A stretch of DNA of 64,000 nucleotides from Tissierella sp. MB52-C2 (lineage in GTDB: Bacteria > Bacillota > Clostridia > Tissierellales > Tissierellaceae): contig NZ_CP133261.1 of assembly GCF_030931715.1 (NCBI RefSeq), forward strand, positions 1,116,001-1,180,000. Direction: 5' to 3'. Both the position numbers and the translations under genes were made by a program. The notes beneath the pieces are model-generated. The model was not told the DNA's origin. It did no database searches and saw nothing but the letters and a program-made list of their open reading frames with translations. Below, one piece after another: positions 36,101-43,125 of this stretch. Each line of letters opens with the position of its first letter. Positions within the stretch are counted from its first letter, which is position 1.

Positions 36101-36347
36101 AATTACCATAAAAAATATAGGTAAGGCAACAGTAGCATCAGGATTAACAACTGTAGGTGGATTTAGTGTCTTAAGGACTTCAAAGTTTGTTATATTAAAG
36201 GACTTTGGCCTAATGACAGTAATCAATATATCCTTAGCGCTAATAGCTACCTTTGTAATATTACCAGCGTTAATTTGGATATTAGATAGATTTATTGTGA
36301 AGGAAAAGGTAAAGAAAGAAGTATATAAGGAGTTACCACAGGAATAA
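33114..36347 (+). CDS. MMPL/RND-family transporter
   Basis: 1077 residues from the TTG at 33114 (AGAGGG ten bases upstream fits better than for the TTG at 33105). One helix at residues 15-35 is followed by a long loop of about 450 residues, then five helices (about 540-700), a second loop and five more helices (about 910-1070), the RND pattern. LIGLGIDYSIQFQNRYEEE is the charged motif of MMPL proteins. The first loop contains repeated coiled-coil-like units (GLGELGDKLTEIGTELGSKE and GLGEMGKRLTDIGNELGSKD; later the SPDELKLMSDGFITMGENLS type twice). It is probably a lipid or drug exporter. Confidence 0.88.
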   Translation: MNKLFSKLGSRIEKTPFKILFITIIIFAIAIAGAIKVNMATGSETLVKTDNNAYISNYAMEQEFGGDAIMVLLEGDQKDLLKLDNMEKMWNVEQRLKYNEGIFTFMSPASIVHQITDRQGTEIKKQIPDISNGLGELGDKLTEIGTELGSKELPDPEAVEKKLDNLMVSMDPSKFIEDMSGEQEAELKNKLLTMGNGLGEMGKRLTDIGNELGSKDIPNPKAMEEKLGELSNISSVFDELAGGQDNLAKGVTELGGGLGLSSEGLREISVQLVQMAEQKKDNPQMYQKLTMFAENIGKSSEGLSKMSENTVKLSQGNENTSQALNNIGKKLKEEVEEMKNSLSGDGISSEELKKMSSGFVIMGENLSDLSNGLFDMATEGSILPESSEILSDFKANIENEVVGMKDNLSGGISPDELKLMSDGFITMGENLSKLSNGLNTFHKKSGMMLPYFPHNQKELDSILYDDYGKLRDVFSDTVIDDNHMMLMIKLKGNLEDSTIDSIFEDVSYAIEKENFDVNYIVSGKPVLDSSLRTEMKSNMIIMVASAVVLMFIILNLVFKVRWRALSLGIIFVSVIATLGLMGHLNVSMTMVSMAVFPILIGLGIDYSIQFQNRYEEEQSVKITLTQIGKAVGLAVLATVLGFVSLFASPVPMIQDFGKMLTIGVGVSFVGSIFLLMPILDARDTVASKARDFRIKDYDKPTVLDKILGATGKVVTKLAPIILVISIGLATFGIIADTKVGIETDIETFMPQDMDALHDIHYIRDIVGSTNQMIIFMEDENLLSEENLQWMRDTVDEIKGEFSSNIVDIKFIDNLVGNFSDIEDLNFTEYMDIVKKDIPAAQRKMFINDEMDKAVILMNVEHMATEELQDFVENMNSMLKDAPMKTSITGKSVLDVEMVKGLTDGRLKMTIIGLGLVFVVLLLLYRSFFKALVAVLPVVLIVGMSGGIMNLLGLKYTPITATLGALVLGMGTEMTIMLLERYLEERNLGKEKDEAMSITIKNIGKATVASGLTTVGGFSVLRTSKFVILKDFGLMTVINISLALIATFVILPALIWILDRFIVKEKVKKEVYKELPQE

Positions 36348-36371
36348 TTGTATTAGTAGAGGGGGATTATT

Positions 36372-36980
36372 TTGGAAAAGAGAAAAATAGTTCAAGGAGT
36401 TACTTTAATATTATTTATATTACTAATAATTCTTGGTAAAGTCCAACTTTGGATGGCCATATTCGGTGGTAGCTTATTATTATCAACCTATTTTGGACGA
36501 TTCTATTGTGGATATATATGTCCCATAAACACTGGAATGGAATTAATAGATAATAAGGCAAATAAAAATAAAAGAAAAAGAAAACCAGTACCAAAAGCAT
36601 TTAAAAATCCTATTATTAGATATGGAATTCTGGCTCTATTTTTAGGAACCATGGTTATAGTTTTTAAAACAGGTAAGAAATTACCTGTATTGCCAATATT
36701 ATTTGGCTTAGGGATAATAGTTACTATTTTTTATAGACCAGAATTTTGGCATAGATACCTTTGTCCCTATGGCACATTACTATCCATATTTTCCAGGTTT
36801 AATAAAAAAACATATGCAGTATATAATGAAAATTGTATAAAATGCGGTAAATGTGTGAGAGTATGTCCATCTGATGCATTTATTTGGGAAGATAAGAAGG
36901 AATATCCAGTTATAATAAAAAATGAATGTTTACAATGCGGGAAATGTGTAGAGGTATGTCCTACTGATTCAATAAAATAG
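36372..36980 (+). CDS. NapH/YccM-like membrane ferredoxin protein
   Basis: 202 residues from a TTG after GAGGGGG. Four hydrophobic segments, a CGYICP motif in the first half and FWHRYLCPYGT in the second, then two 4Fe-4S ferredoxin motifs (CIKCGKCVRVCP and CLQCGKCVEVCP). It should carry electrons at the cytoplasmic face of the membrane. It is the third gene of the TetR-MMPL operon; a redox role beside an exporter is unexplained. Confidence 0.85.
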   Translation: MEKRKIVQGVTLILFILLIILGKVQLWMAIFGGSLLLSTYFGRFYCGYICPINTGMELIDNKANKNKRKRKPVPKAFKNPIIRYGILALFLGTMVIVFKTGKKLPVLPILFGLGIIVTIFYRPEFWHRYLCPYGTLLSIFSRFNKKTYAVYNENCIKCGKCVRVCPSDAFIWEDKKEYPVIIKNECLQCGKCVEVCPTDSIK

Positions 36981-37093
36981 TACAGGGACAAAAGCATACT
37001 GTGAATTTTATAAAAAAATAGATGGTACTAAAACATAATTAAAGAGTTTCATGTATTATTATATTATAATCAAATAAGGAATGTATATTTAGA

Positions 37094-37136
37094 AAAAACT
37101 CAAAAAATCTATTACTAGATTTTTTGAGTTTTATAC
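37094..37136 (+). terminator. Terminator after the ferredoxin gene
   Basis: AAAAACTCAAAAAATCT and AGATTTTTTGAGTTTT form a perfect stem of about 15 bases with a six-base loop. Confidence 0.85.
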
Positions 37137-37356
37137 TTTTATGATCGATAGGCTTCGCCTCTTTTTTATTTCATCATGTATCTTAATAAAAAAGACATTA
37201 ATTTAAGGGATATATCGCCAAGATACACCATAGTCATATTTCTTCTTACTGCTAATGAAAGACTTTGGAACTCCCAGAACATACAGTAAGTCTAATGGAT
37301 TTGATTTTAATAAGACTAATCTTAGAGAAATTTGTATTTGTCAATCCAAAACAGAT
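37137..37356. other. Gap with orphan IS end, copy 2
   Basis: ATGATCGATAGGCTTCGCCT followed by CTTTTTTATTT (37140-37172) matches the stretch at 9754-9785 beside another orphan IS end. The rest shows no gene. Confidence 0.4.
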
Positions 37357-37842
37357 TCATTCATAAAAGTGGTAGAAATTATTTAACAATCTAAAAGAGC
37401 CATAGAAGGTAGTTTGTGATATCTCAAGGCGCTTGTTATGGTTAATGTGTGGTGAAGCATCATCATTTGGATAGCCTAGTAATAGTAATGCAACTGGTAT
37501 GATATTTGCGGGAACATTGAATGTTTCTCGTATAGTTTGAGGATCAAAATGGCCTACCCAAGTAGACCCTATCCCCAAATTTATAGCCTCTAGCATCATG
37601 TGTGTTGCAACAATGCTTGCATCAATATCACCACTGTCTTTATTATCAAATTTTCTTTTCCAGCTTACACATTCATCATAGCATACTAGTAAGGCTAGGG
37701 TGTGCTGAAAACGAAAAGGTATGCAGAGCTCCAGTTTGGCTAAATCTTCTTCGCTGTTTAAGACAAGGATTCGTTGTGGTTGATAATTAACTGCAGTAGG
37801 AGCAACTCGACCCGCCTCTAATATCATCTTTAATTTTTCCAA
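37357..37842 (-). pseudogene. Nitroreductase, N-terminus detached by local inversion
   Basis: The frame encodes EAGRVAPTAVNYQPQRIL onward to GSTWVGHFD and VALLLLGYPND, the FMN-binding nitroreductase fold minus its first 24 residues. The missing start (MDFLELAKKRYSVRKFSN...) is on the opposite strand 32 bases away, at 37874. If the segment 37843-37948 is turned round, the two parts join in frame as KVKDEM-LEKLKMILEAG, which is the expected family sequence. So this is one gene broken by a local inversion of about 100 bases that carried off the ribosome site and first codons. As the sequence stands the gene has no good start. Confidence 0.8.
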
Positions 37843-37873
37843 TTATAATTTGATAATTCAGGGAGGTTATACT

Positions 37874-37951
37874 ATGGATTTTTTAGAATTAGCGAAAAAA
37901 CGCTATTCTGTTAGGAAATTTAGCAACATCAAAGTGAAAGATGAAATGTAA
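37874..37951 (+). pseudogene. Detached N-terminus of the nitroreductase
   Basis: GGGAGG followed by an ATG opens a 25-codon frame MDFLELAKKRYSVRKFSN that ends at a TAA right after the breakpoint. RYSVRKF is the first FMN-phosphate binding motif of nitroreductases. It belongs to the coding remainder on the opposite strand. Confidence 0.8.
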
Positions 37952-38038
37952 GGGAGATTGAATATGATTATAGTCAAATATACAAGTATGAATATTTTTG
38001 TTATATACTATACTTTTTGTTAGTATGGAGGTATTAAT

Positions 38039-38374
38039 ATGGATTTTGAAAGTAAGTATGGAAAATGCCCGATGTATTATACGATTTCAAAAGTGGAAGG
38101 CAAATGGAAGTGGGCTATTCTGTATACGATTTCTCAATTTAAAGTTATACGCTACAACAGACTGCGGGAGAAACTTCAGCCCATAGCTCATAGAACACTG
38201 AGCAGACAGCTCAAGGAATTAAAAGCGGATAGATTGGTTCATCGGGAACAATATAATGAAGTTCCACCCAGAGTAGAGTATTCTCTCACAGAAGAAGGAA
38301 AAATACTTATCCCCATTCTTGAGCTTATGTCTGAATGGGGTAAACAGCGTTTAGATAGCCAAATGAAAGAGTAA
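38039..38374 (+). CDS. HxlR-family transcriptional regulator
   Basis: 111 residues with GGAGG upstream. CPMYYTISKVEGKWKWAIL (the Cys-Pro start and KWAIL helix) and HRTLSRQLKELKADRLVHR, then YSLTEEGKIL, are the winged-helix HxlR signature. HxlR proteins often sense thiol or aldehyde stress and control neighbouring reductases, which fits the nitroreductase upstream. ATACT/AGTAT half-sites (38008-38031) just before the start may be its operator. Confidence 0.85.
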   Translation: MDFESKYGKCPMYYTISKVEGKWKWAILYTISQFKVIRYNRLREKLQPIAHRTLSRQLKELKADRLVHREQYNEVPPRVEYSLTEEGKILIPILELMSEWGKQRLDSQMKE

Positions 38375-38401
38375 AATAGTTCTTGTTTTGTAAGAAATTA
38401 A

Positions 38402-38526
38402 ATAGAGAAATCTAAAGAGGCGAAGTCTTCAGTGATATGCTCCCCTTGTATTAGACAGTTAAAATAATAAAACTGTTTACTACAAGGAGGAGTATTTTTA
38501 TGGGAACAAAAAGTAGTTATGGAGCA
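38402..38526 (+). mobile_element. Orphan IS3-type left end with start of orfA, copy 3
   Basis: AGAGGCGAAGTCTTCAGTGA, then GATATGCTCCCCTTG, then TAGACAG, AAGGAGGAG and ATGGGAACAAAAAGTAGTTA, which reads MGTKSSY, the start of an IS3-type OrfA. A stop follows after two further codons. The rest of the element is gone. Confidence 0.5.
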
Positions 38527-38548
38527 TAAAACTCCAAACTACTTTTTA
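38508..38548 (-). terminator. Terminator of the DUF378 gene
   Basis: AAAAAGTAGTTATGGAG and CTCCAAACTACTTTTT form a long hairpin with A/T tracts on both sides; it uses the remains of the IS start. Confidence 0.7.
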
Positions 38549-38552
38549 AATC

Positions 38553-38771
38553 TTACTTTTCAATTACTTTCCCATTCATTTCCTTAACTGCTAATAGGTA
38601 AATTGCATATATACCTGCTATACCAACTATAGCACAAACTACTCTATCAAGCGCAGACATTTCTACAGTTGGAGAACCAAATATAGAACCTACAAAATCA
38701 AATCCAAAAAAACCTATTATCCCCAATCTTATAGCAGCGGCAGTAACTAACCACCATGTTAATCTTCTCAT
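38553..38771 (-). CDS. DUF378 small membrane protein 1
   Basis: 72 residues, two hydrophobic helices (WWLVTAAAIRLGIIGFFGFD and VVCAIVGIAGIYAIYLLAV), the DUF378 pattern with FGFDFVGSIFG. The function of the family is not known. A second member is at 51.5 kb. Here the usual GALNWG motif is replaced by AAIRLG, a noticeable divergence. Confidence 0.75.
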   Translation of the reverse strand: MRRLTWWLVTAAAIRLGIIGFFGFDFVGSIFGSPTVEMSALDRVVCAIVGIAGIYAIYLLAVKEMNGKVIEK

Positions 38772-39144
38772 TTCAGTTTCACTTCCTATAAAAATATATA
38801 ATGCTAAATAGGATTATGTGATAGATTATTTGTTTTATACATAAATAATAAATTTTATATAAGTATTAATTACTCGAGTGTACCTCTTTAAAAAAGATGT
38901 ATCTATATATCTATCTTAATTATATCTTTTCTACCTTGCATTCAGTTTGTAAACATTAGGATACGATTGCATATAAATCATATCACACTATAATTTTTAA
39001 TAAATTGTATATTTTTTAAATATATCCATAGTTTAACCTAAGTTGTTCCCCAATTTTTTTACTTTACTTATCAAAAAATAGAATAAAAAAATAAGGTAGT
39101 AAATAATATACAGGAAGTAAAAAAATAAAAAAGGAGGCCTTTCT
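38772..39144. other. Gap between DUF378 and copper-storage genes
   Basis: AT-rich divergent region. It contains the ribosome site of the minus-strand DUF378 gene (read on that strand AGGAAGTGA) and AAGGAGG (39131-39137) for the next plus-strand gene. No metal-regulator operator could be identified with confidence. Confidence 0.4.
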
Positions 39145-39492
39145 ATGGGTATTTTAACAGGTAAAAATAATGTAATGCAAGCATGTATAGATGCTTGTAA
39201 TAAATGTGTGCAAGCATGCCTTGAATGCTTTAATGCATGCTTAAATGAACCTGATGTTGGCGTAAGAAAGAACTGCATAAGCATTTTAGTTGAATGTGCA
39301 ATGATGTGCCAAATGTCTGTAGCAATGATGTCAATGAGTGCACAATTTTCTAAAGAGCATTGTCAATTATGTGCACAAATATGTGATAAGTGTGCACAAG
39401 AATGTGCAATGTTTAAAGATGACCACTGTCAAAAATGTGCAGAAATCTGTCGTATGTGTGCCGAAGAATGTAGAAAGATGGCTAACATGTAA
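39145..39492 (+). CDS. Four-helix copper-storage-type protein (Csp, DUF326)
   Basis: 115 residues with AAGGAGG upstream. Cys residues recur along predicted helices (ACIDACNKCVQACLECFNAC; CQLCAQICDKCAQECAMF; CQKCAEICRMCAEECRKM), the layout of cytosolic Csp proteins that bind many Cu(I) ions in the core of a helical bundle. No signal peptide, so it is cytosolic (Csp3 type). It may store or buffer copper; the Met-rich protein at 41 kb could be related in purpose. Confidence 0.85.
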   Translation: MGILTGKNNVMQACIDACNKCVQACLECFNACLNEPDVGVRKNCISILVECAMMCQMSVAMMSMSAQFSKEHCQLCAQICDKCAQECAMFKDDHCQKCAEICRMCAEECRKMANM

Positions 39493-39523
39493 TTTATCTA
39501 ACATTCAATCAGTCAAAAGTAAA

Positions 39524-39575
39524 AGAAGTCAGTGGTTATACAGAAAAGTTCTATTATACCCACTGACTTCATATT
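39524..39575 (+). terminator. Terminator after the copper-storage gene
   Basis: GAAGTCAGTGG and CCACTGACTTC form an 11-base stem; the weak T-run ATATTTTAAT follows. Confidence 0.7.
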
Positions 39576-39584
39576 TTAATTAAA

Positions 39585-40077
39585 TTATTGCAATGAATGG
39601 AATATTTTAATATTATAAGTAACTGTATAGTTTTTACCTGATTTTTTTGCAGTTAATAGGGCATTGTCACTTGATTCCACAATATTTGAAATATTATCAC
39701 CATCTTCTGGATAGTTTGCTACACCTAGAGAAACTGTGATTGAAGCTAACGGAGAATTATCAATTTTGCTAATATTAATTCTAATTTTTTCTGCAATTTC
39801 AAAGACTTTGTTTTTATTACAATTTTTTAATAAAACGACAATTTCTTCTCTACCATATCTACATGCATTATCGTCACATCAGATACTATTTTTAATTGTC
39901 TGACTTACTTTCTGTAAAACTATATCTCCTGCCTTACGGCCAAATTCGTTATTAAATCTTCTAAAGTTGTCAATATCTATGAAAATTAATGAATAAGTAT
40001 TATCCTTTTGTATCTTCATTACATCATTGTCCAATGCTCTTCTATTAAGTAAGCTGGTTAGTTTATCAATAATTATA
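39585..40077 (-). pseudogene. Diguanylate cyclase (GGDEF) remnant
   Basis: On the minus strand: KLTSLLNRRALDNDVMKIQ, then FIDIDNFRRFNNEFG (the metal-binding Asp motif), YGREEIVVLL in place of the GGDEF loop, and TVSLGVANYPEDGDNIS. A TGA interrupts it between QTIKNSI and CDDNACRYG, and the N-terminal sensor part is missing. The loop GREEI has also lost the catalytic pattern. It is a dead diguanylate cyclase gene. Confidence 0.8.
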
Positions 40078-40272
40078 TGATTGATGTCATAGTGATTTTT
40101 ATTTTTTCCACTGTCTACTTGACAGGGGCATTTTCAATCGTAGTCCTGACTGGCTTTTTACATTTTATGTGTGGGCTAAAAAGATACCATCTTCATAATG
40201 TCTCCATAATTATATTGTATAATAAATATAGAACAAAGCAAAAAACATATAAACTATTTGGAGGTAGTGCAA

Positions 40273-40665
40273 ATGAAAAAAAGAGTAATGACTTTAGGAG
40301 CTGCAGCTGTACTTATGGTAGGATTATTTAGTGGTTTTGCTTATGCTCATGGTAATCAACCTGTGGAGACAAATACGAGCAAAATCAACAAAGTAGAAGT
40401 TGTATCAGAAGAAAAGGAATATAAAGATATGACTGAGGTCATGAAAGAAAATAGTTTTGAAGATACAGCTAAGTTTATGGAGGGGCAGGATTACGAAACT
40501 ATGGATAACTTTATGAACAACTTGACTGACGAAGATTACGACAAGATAATAGATGCAATGAAAAATAATGGTTATGAAGGTATGGGCAGAATGATGGAGT
40601 CCATCGGAAAAGAGCAAATGATAGAAATACATAATTCCATGGGCGGAGCAAGAGGATGCCATTAA
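40273..40665 (+). CDS. Secreted small acidic protein
   Basis: 130 residues from the ATG at 40273 (GGAGGTAG upstream decides this start). Signal peptide MKKRVMTLGAAAVLMVGLFS, cleavage near AYA-HG. The mature part is acidic and Met-rich (DMTEVMKENSFEDTAKFMEG; MGRMMESIGKEQM) with His at both ends. No family is recognised. A role in metal binding at the cell surface is possible given the neighbours. Confidence 0.65.
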   Translation: MKKRVMTLGAAAVLMVGLFSGFAYAHGNQPVETNTSKINKVEVVSEEKEYKDMTEVMKENSFEDTAKFMEGQDYETMDNFMNNLTDEDYDKIIDAMKNNGYEGMGRMMESIGKEQMIEIHNSMGGARGCH

Positions 40666-40686
40666 GAAAGTATATTAATTATATAT

Positions 40687-40718
40687 AAGCCAGCAGATTG
40701 TTTTGCTGGCTTTTTTAA
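40687..40718 (+). terminator. Terminator after the secreted protein
   Basis: AAGCCAGCA pairs with TGCTGGCTT, followed by TTTTT. Confidence 0.85.
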
Positions 40719-40973
40719 ATAGATTTTGCATTTTCCATAATGGATAAAAAACTAGACCCATATAAAGGAGGGCTGTGTAAATAGCCATATTGTTATCTTG
40801 CATTAGAGATATCAACCTCAGTCAATTCTTTTTATAATGATAATATAAAAAGAATGCTCTCTTCTCGGTTTTAATCCTATTTGGATTCTTGCCAGAAAAG
40901 AGCATTTATTTTTACTTAAGCACAAATTTAATGACAGTCCCCAAAGGTATTCTAACCTATAAAAGTTAATCAC
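40719..40973. other. Gap with a long hairpin
   Basis: AATGCTCT (40853-40860) and AGAGCATT (40900-40907) with further inner pairing form a long hairpin flanked by A- and T-rich tracts, probably a bidirectional terminator for the minus-strand gene that follows. Nothing else is seen. Confidence 0.5.
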
Positions 40974-41192
40974 TTATCTTGGCTGATTTAGGTTAGAACA
41001 ACCTTGTCTTTGATCCTGCATTTCGTGCATCATATGCATATACATTTCGTAGTTTTCATTTGCTATTTGCATTTGTATCTGATAAATATGACAATACTCA
41101 TTTGCTAATTCACTATGAAGTTTATATAAATTTAAATGATACTCCATCATCATTTCCATATCCATATTATTATTGTTACTATTCATCTTCAT
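40974..41192 (-). CDS. Met/His/Asn-rich small protein
   Basis: 72 residues: an Asn/Met-rich start (MKMNSNNNNMDMEMMMEYHL) and a helix dense in Met, His, Tyr and Cys (CHIYQIQMQIANENYEMYMH, then MMHEMQD). A GAGGTG site precedes it on the minus strand. No signal peptide is seen. Met/His-rich patterns often bind Cu(I), and a copper-storage protein gene is 1.5 kb away; the link is inference. Confidence 0.55.
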   Translation of the reverse strand: MKMNSNNNNMDMEMMMEYHLNLYKLHSELANEYCHIYQIQMQIANENYEMYMHMMHEMQDQRQGCSNLNQPR

Positions 41193-41554
41193 TTAAATCA
41201 CCTCTATCTATTTTAATAATTAGCTTGTCAATATAGTATATGTTTTTACTAATTATATGGTTCCTCTTTGAACTAACATGTAATGAGGTTTTCAATAATA
41301 ATCTGTTAACACTCCTCTCTAAAAAATTATTCATTATTATTAATAATATGATTTCTTATATTGGGGAAAATAAAACTAATGATTTCAAAAAGTATATTAT
41401 ATAGAAGAGGCTTACATTTAATAGGAATATTATCTTCATAATATATTAATATTTAGATGTTAAACTGTATATAAAGGTAATCTATGGTGTAATGATTGAC
41501 ATGGAGAACTTCAAAAAGTTATTTCGGACAAAAGATTAGAAAGGATTGACAAAT
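41193..41554. other. Intergenic region
   Basis: Divergent region between the Met-rich gene and the SHOCT gene. It is AT-rich and no gene is seen. AAAGGA (41539-41544) is the ribosome site of the next gene. Confidence 0.4.
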
Positions 41555-41776
41555 ATGATGGGATATGGAATGATGGGAGGACTTGGAATGATTATTCCAA
41601 CGATACTCATAGGATTAGTTATATATGCGGTGGTTAAATTATCACAAAATGGCGGTGAAAACAATAACAATCAAAAGGAAAGAAATGATGCCCTTGATAT
41701 TTTAAAATTAAGATATGCCAATGGCGAAATTTCAGAGGAAGAATATATCCAAAAAAAGAAAATCTTAAGAGATTAA
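41555..41776 (+). CDS. SHOCT-domain small membrane protein
   Basis: 73 residues from the ATG at 41555 (spacing from AGAAAGGA rules out the TTG at 41546). A Met/Gly-rich start (MMGYGMMGGLGM), one membrane helix (IIPTILIGLVIYAVVKL), then the SHOCT motif DALDILKLRYANGEISEEEY. Proteins of this shape are frequent beside copper and heavy-metal genes. Confidence 0.8.
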   Translation: MMGYGMMGGLGMIIPTILIGLVIYAVVKLSQNGGENNNNQKERNDALDILKLRYANGEISEEEYIQKKKILRD

Positions 41777-41792
41777 TAAACATAAAGGTTCA

Positions 41793-41846
41793 TCTTTACA
41801 TAGGCAGCTTGGTAATTGTTTATGTAGTAAAGATGAGCCTTTTTAT
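41793..41846 (+). terminator. Terminator after the SHOCT gene
   Basis: GGTTCATCTTTACATA pairs with TATGTAGTAAAGATGAGCC (one bulge), followed by TTTTT. Confidence 0.85.
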
Positions 41847-41906
41847 AGTTTATAAAGGGTTATAATCCTCAATGGGTATAATTAATTTAAGGTGGTGGGT
41901 AATATA

Positions 41907-42232
41907 ATGAATGATACAGAAAAAATTAGAAAGCGATATGATAGATATGGTATTCACTAGTTGGGTATTCTGTTCCTGTAAAAGGGTTGAAGGAAATAAG
42001 GCGAGTATGTAAGCCCGATGGAAAAATAATTATGATTGAGCATGTGCGAAGTGAAAGAAAAGTATTAGGATTAATTATGGATGTTTTTAATCCACTAACT
42101 GTAAATCTTTGGGGTGCAAATATCAACAGGCGTACTGTGGAAAATGTAAAAAAAGCAGGATTTTTAGAGACTGAGGTTACAAATTTAGCTGGAGATATTG
42201 TAAAGGAAATAATTATCAATAATAAAAAGTGA
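41907..42232 (+). pseudogene. SAM-dependent methyltransferase, internally deleted
   Basis: GGTGGTGGG is followed by an ATG and MNDTEKIRKRYDRYGIH, then a stop. About 100 residues, including the SAM-binding GxGxG part, are missing. The C-terminal third then follows: PVKGLKEIRRVCKPDGKII, HVRSER, and NLWGANINRRTVENVKKAGF. These match UbiE/PmtA-like class I methyltransferases. Not functional. Confidence 0.75.
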
Positions 42233-42341
42233 AAGTTCGGGTGAATCACTTGATAGTAAATATGTGCAAATAATATATTATCAGTTAATCAATCCCTTTC
42301 ATATTATGTAACATAAACATAAAGTAAAGGAGGTTGAGAAT

Positions 42342-42740
42342 TTGATGAATAATTATTTAGTTTGTCCTGAGTTTCCTGCCGGAACTAGTGTAATATCAAT
42401 TGTAAGTCATCCACCAGAAATTCACCCAGGTACTTCTGTTAGAATAGTTAATCCTTGGATTGGGAATCTATGTGCAGTTCAATTACCAGATGGTATGATT
42501 CATCGTTGGTTTGCATGCTTTGAGTTGAGACCTGAAAATGCCTGTTCAAGCAATCCTCTTATTCCAGGTAGTTATGCTACAGTTATAAATTCAACTGGGC
42601 ATGGGAAGCCTCCGCATGTTGAAGTTGGAACTATAGTAAGAATTGTAAAATGTATTCCAACTATCTTCTATGATGTAATACTAAGCAATGGCGAATACCA
42701 TAGATGGTTAGCTGAGTTTGAATTGGCAAAGCCAATATAG
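42342..42740 (+). CDS. Tandem-repeat small protein (SH3/KOW-like repeats)
   Basis: 132 residues after AAAGGAGG; the start may be the TTG at 42342 or the ATG at 42345. Two similar halves of about 60 residues: PGTSVRIVNPWIGNLCAVQL then GMIHRWFACFELRP, and VGTIVRIVKCIPTIFYDVIL then GEYHRWLAEFELAK. Each looks like a small beta barrel of SH3/KOW type. Short intracellular product of unknown function. No membrane or signal segment. Confidence 0.6.
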   Translation: MMNNYLVCPEFPAGTSVISIVSHPPEIHPGTSVRIVNPWIGNLCAVQLPDGMIHRWFACFELRPENACSSNPLIPGSYATVINSTGHGKPPHVEVGTIVRIVKCIPTIFYDVILSNGEYHRWLAEFELAKPI

Positions 42741-42786
42741 ACATAAAAAGGACAGTAAAGGTTTCGGAGGAGAAATAATAGGGTTC

Positions 42787-42866
42787 GACCACAATATATA
42801 GTGGTTTTAGGAAGAAAATTGGGTCAAAAAACGGTGAAAAACACCGTTTTTTGACCCTTAAAAATA
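42787..42866 (+). repeat. Two-hairpin repeat, copy 2
   Basis: Palindrome CCACAATATATAGTGG (42789-42804), then GGGTCAAAAAACGGTG (42821-42836), loop AAAAA and CACCGTTTTTTGACCC (42842-42857), a perfect 16-base stem, then TTAAAAATATG. It matches the copy at 7755-7840. Here it precedes an integration-site remnant; there it follows one. Confidence 0.75.
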
Positions 42867-42904
42867 TGCTAAAATATAGATGACATTGGATAATTTGAGT
42901 GATG

Positions 42905-43026
42905 AAAGGGGGTACTAGCTACCTATGATATCATGTCAGGCTTATCCAAGAACACAATCGAAGCGAGATGTGATTGGCAGCAAGCAACTGCGGAAGTCGT
43001 AATACTGCTGGAGAGAAAACAAGCAT
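42905..43026 (+). other. Integration-site remnant 5 (divergent)
   Basis: A frame reads YDIMSGLSKNTIEARCDWQQ, then ATAEVVILLERKQA and a stop. The start (YDI..LS) and end (EVVILLERK) match the other remnants, with about 13 extra residues between. The following 100 bases to the minus-strand gene hold nothing. Confidence 0.4.
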
Positions 43027-43125
43027 AGCAATCTATGGAAATGGCCTAAATAAGAGGATTGCATCTATATAGAATGCCACAAATCCTATTCCTGACCTTG
43101 TAATTATCTTTGAAAACATTATGTA

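Noticed and set aside
35633-36226. 197-codon minus-strand frame inside the MMPL gene
   Set aside because: Antisense shadow of a well-matched transporter gene with no ribosome site.
40077-40331. 84-codon plus-strand frame before the secreted protein
   Set aside because: It starts over the GGDEF remnant, has no ribosome site and ends out of frame inside the secreted protein gene.
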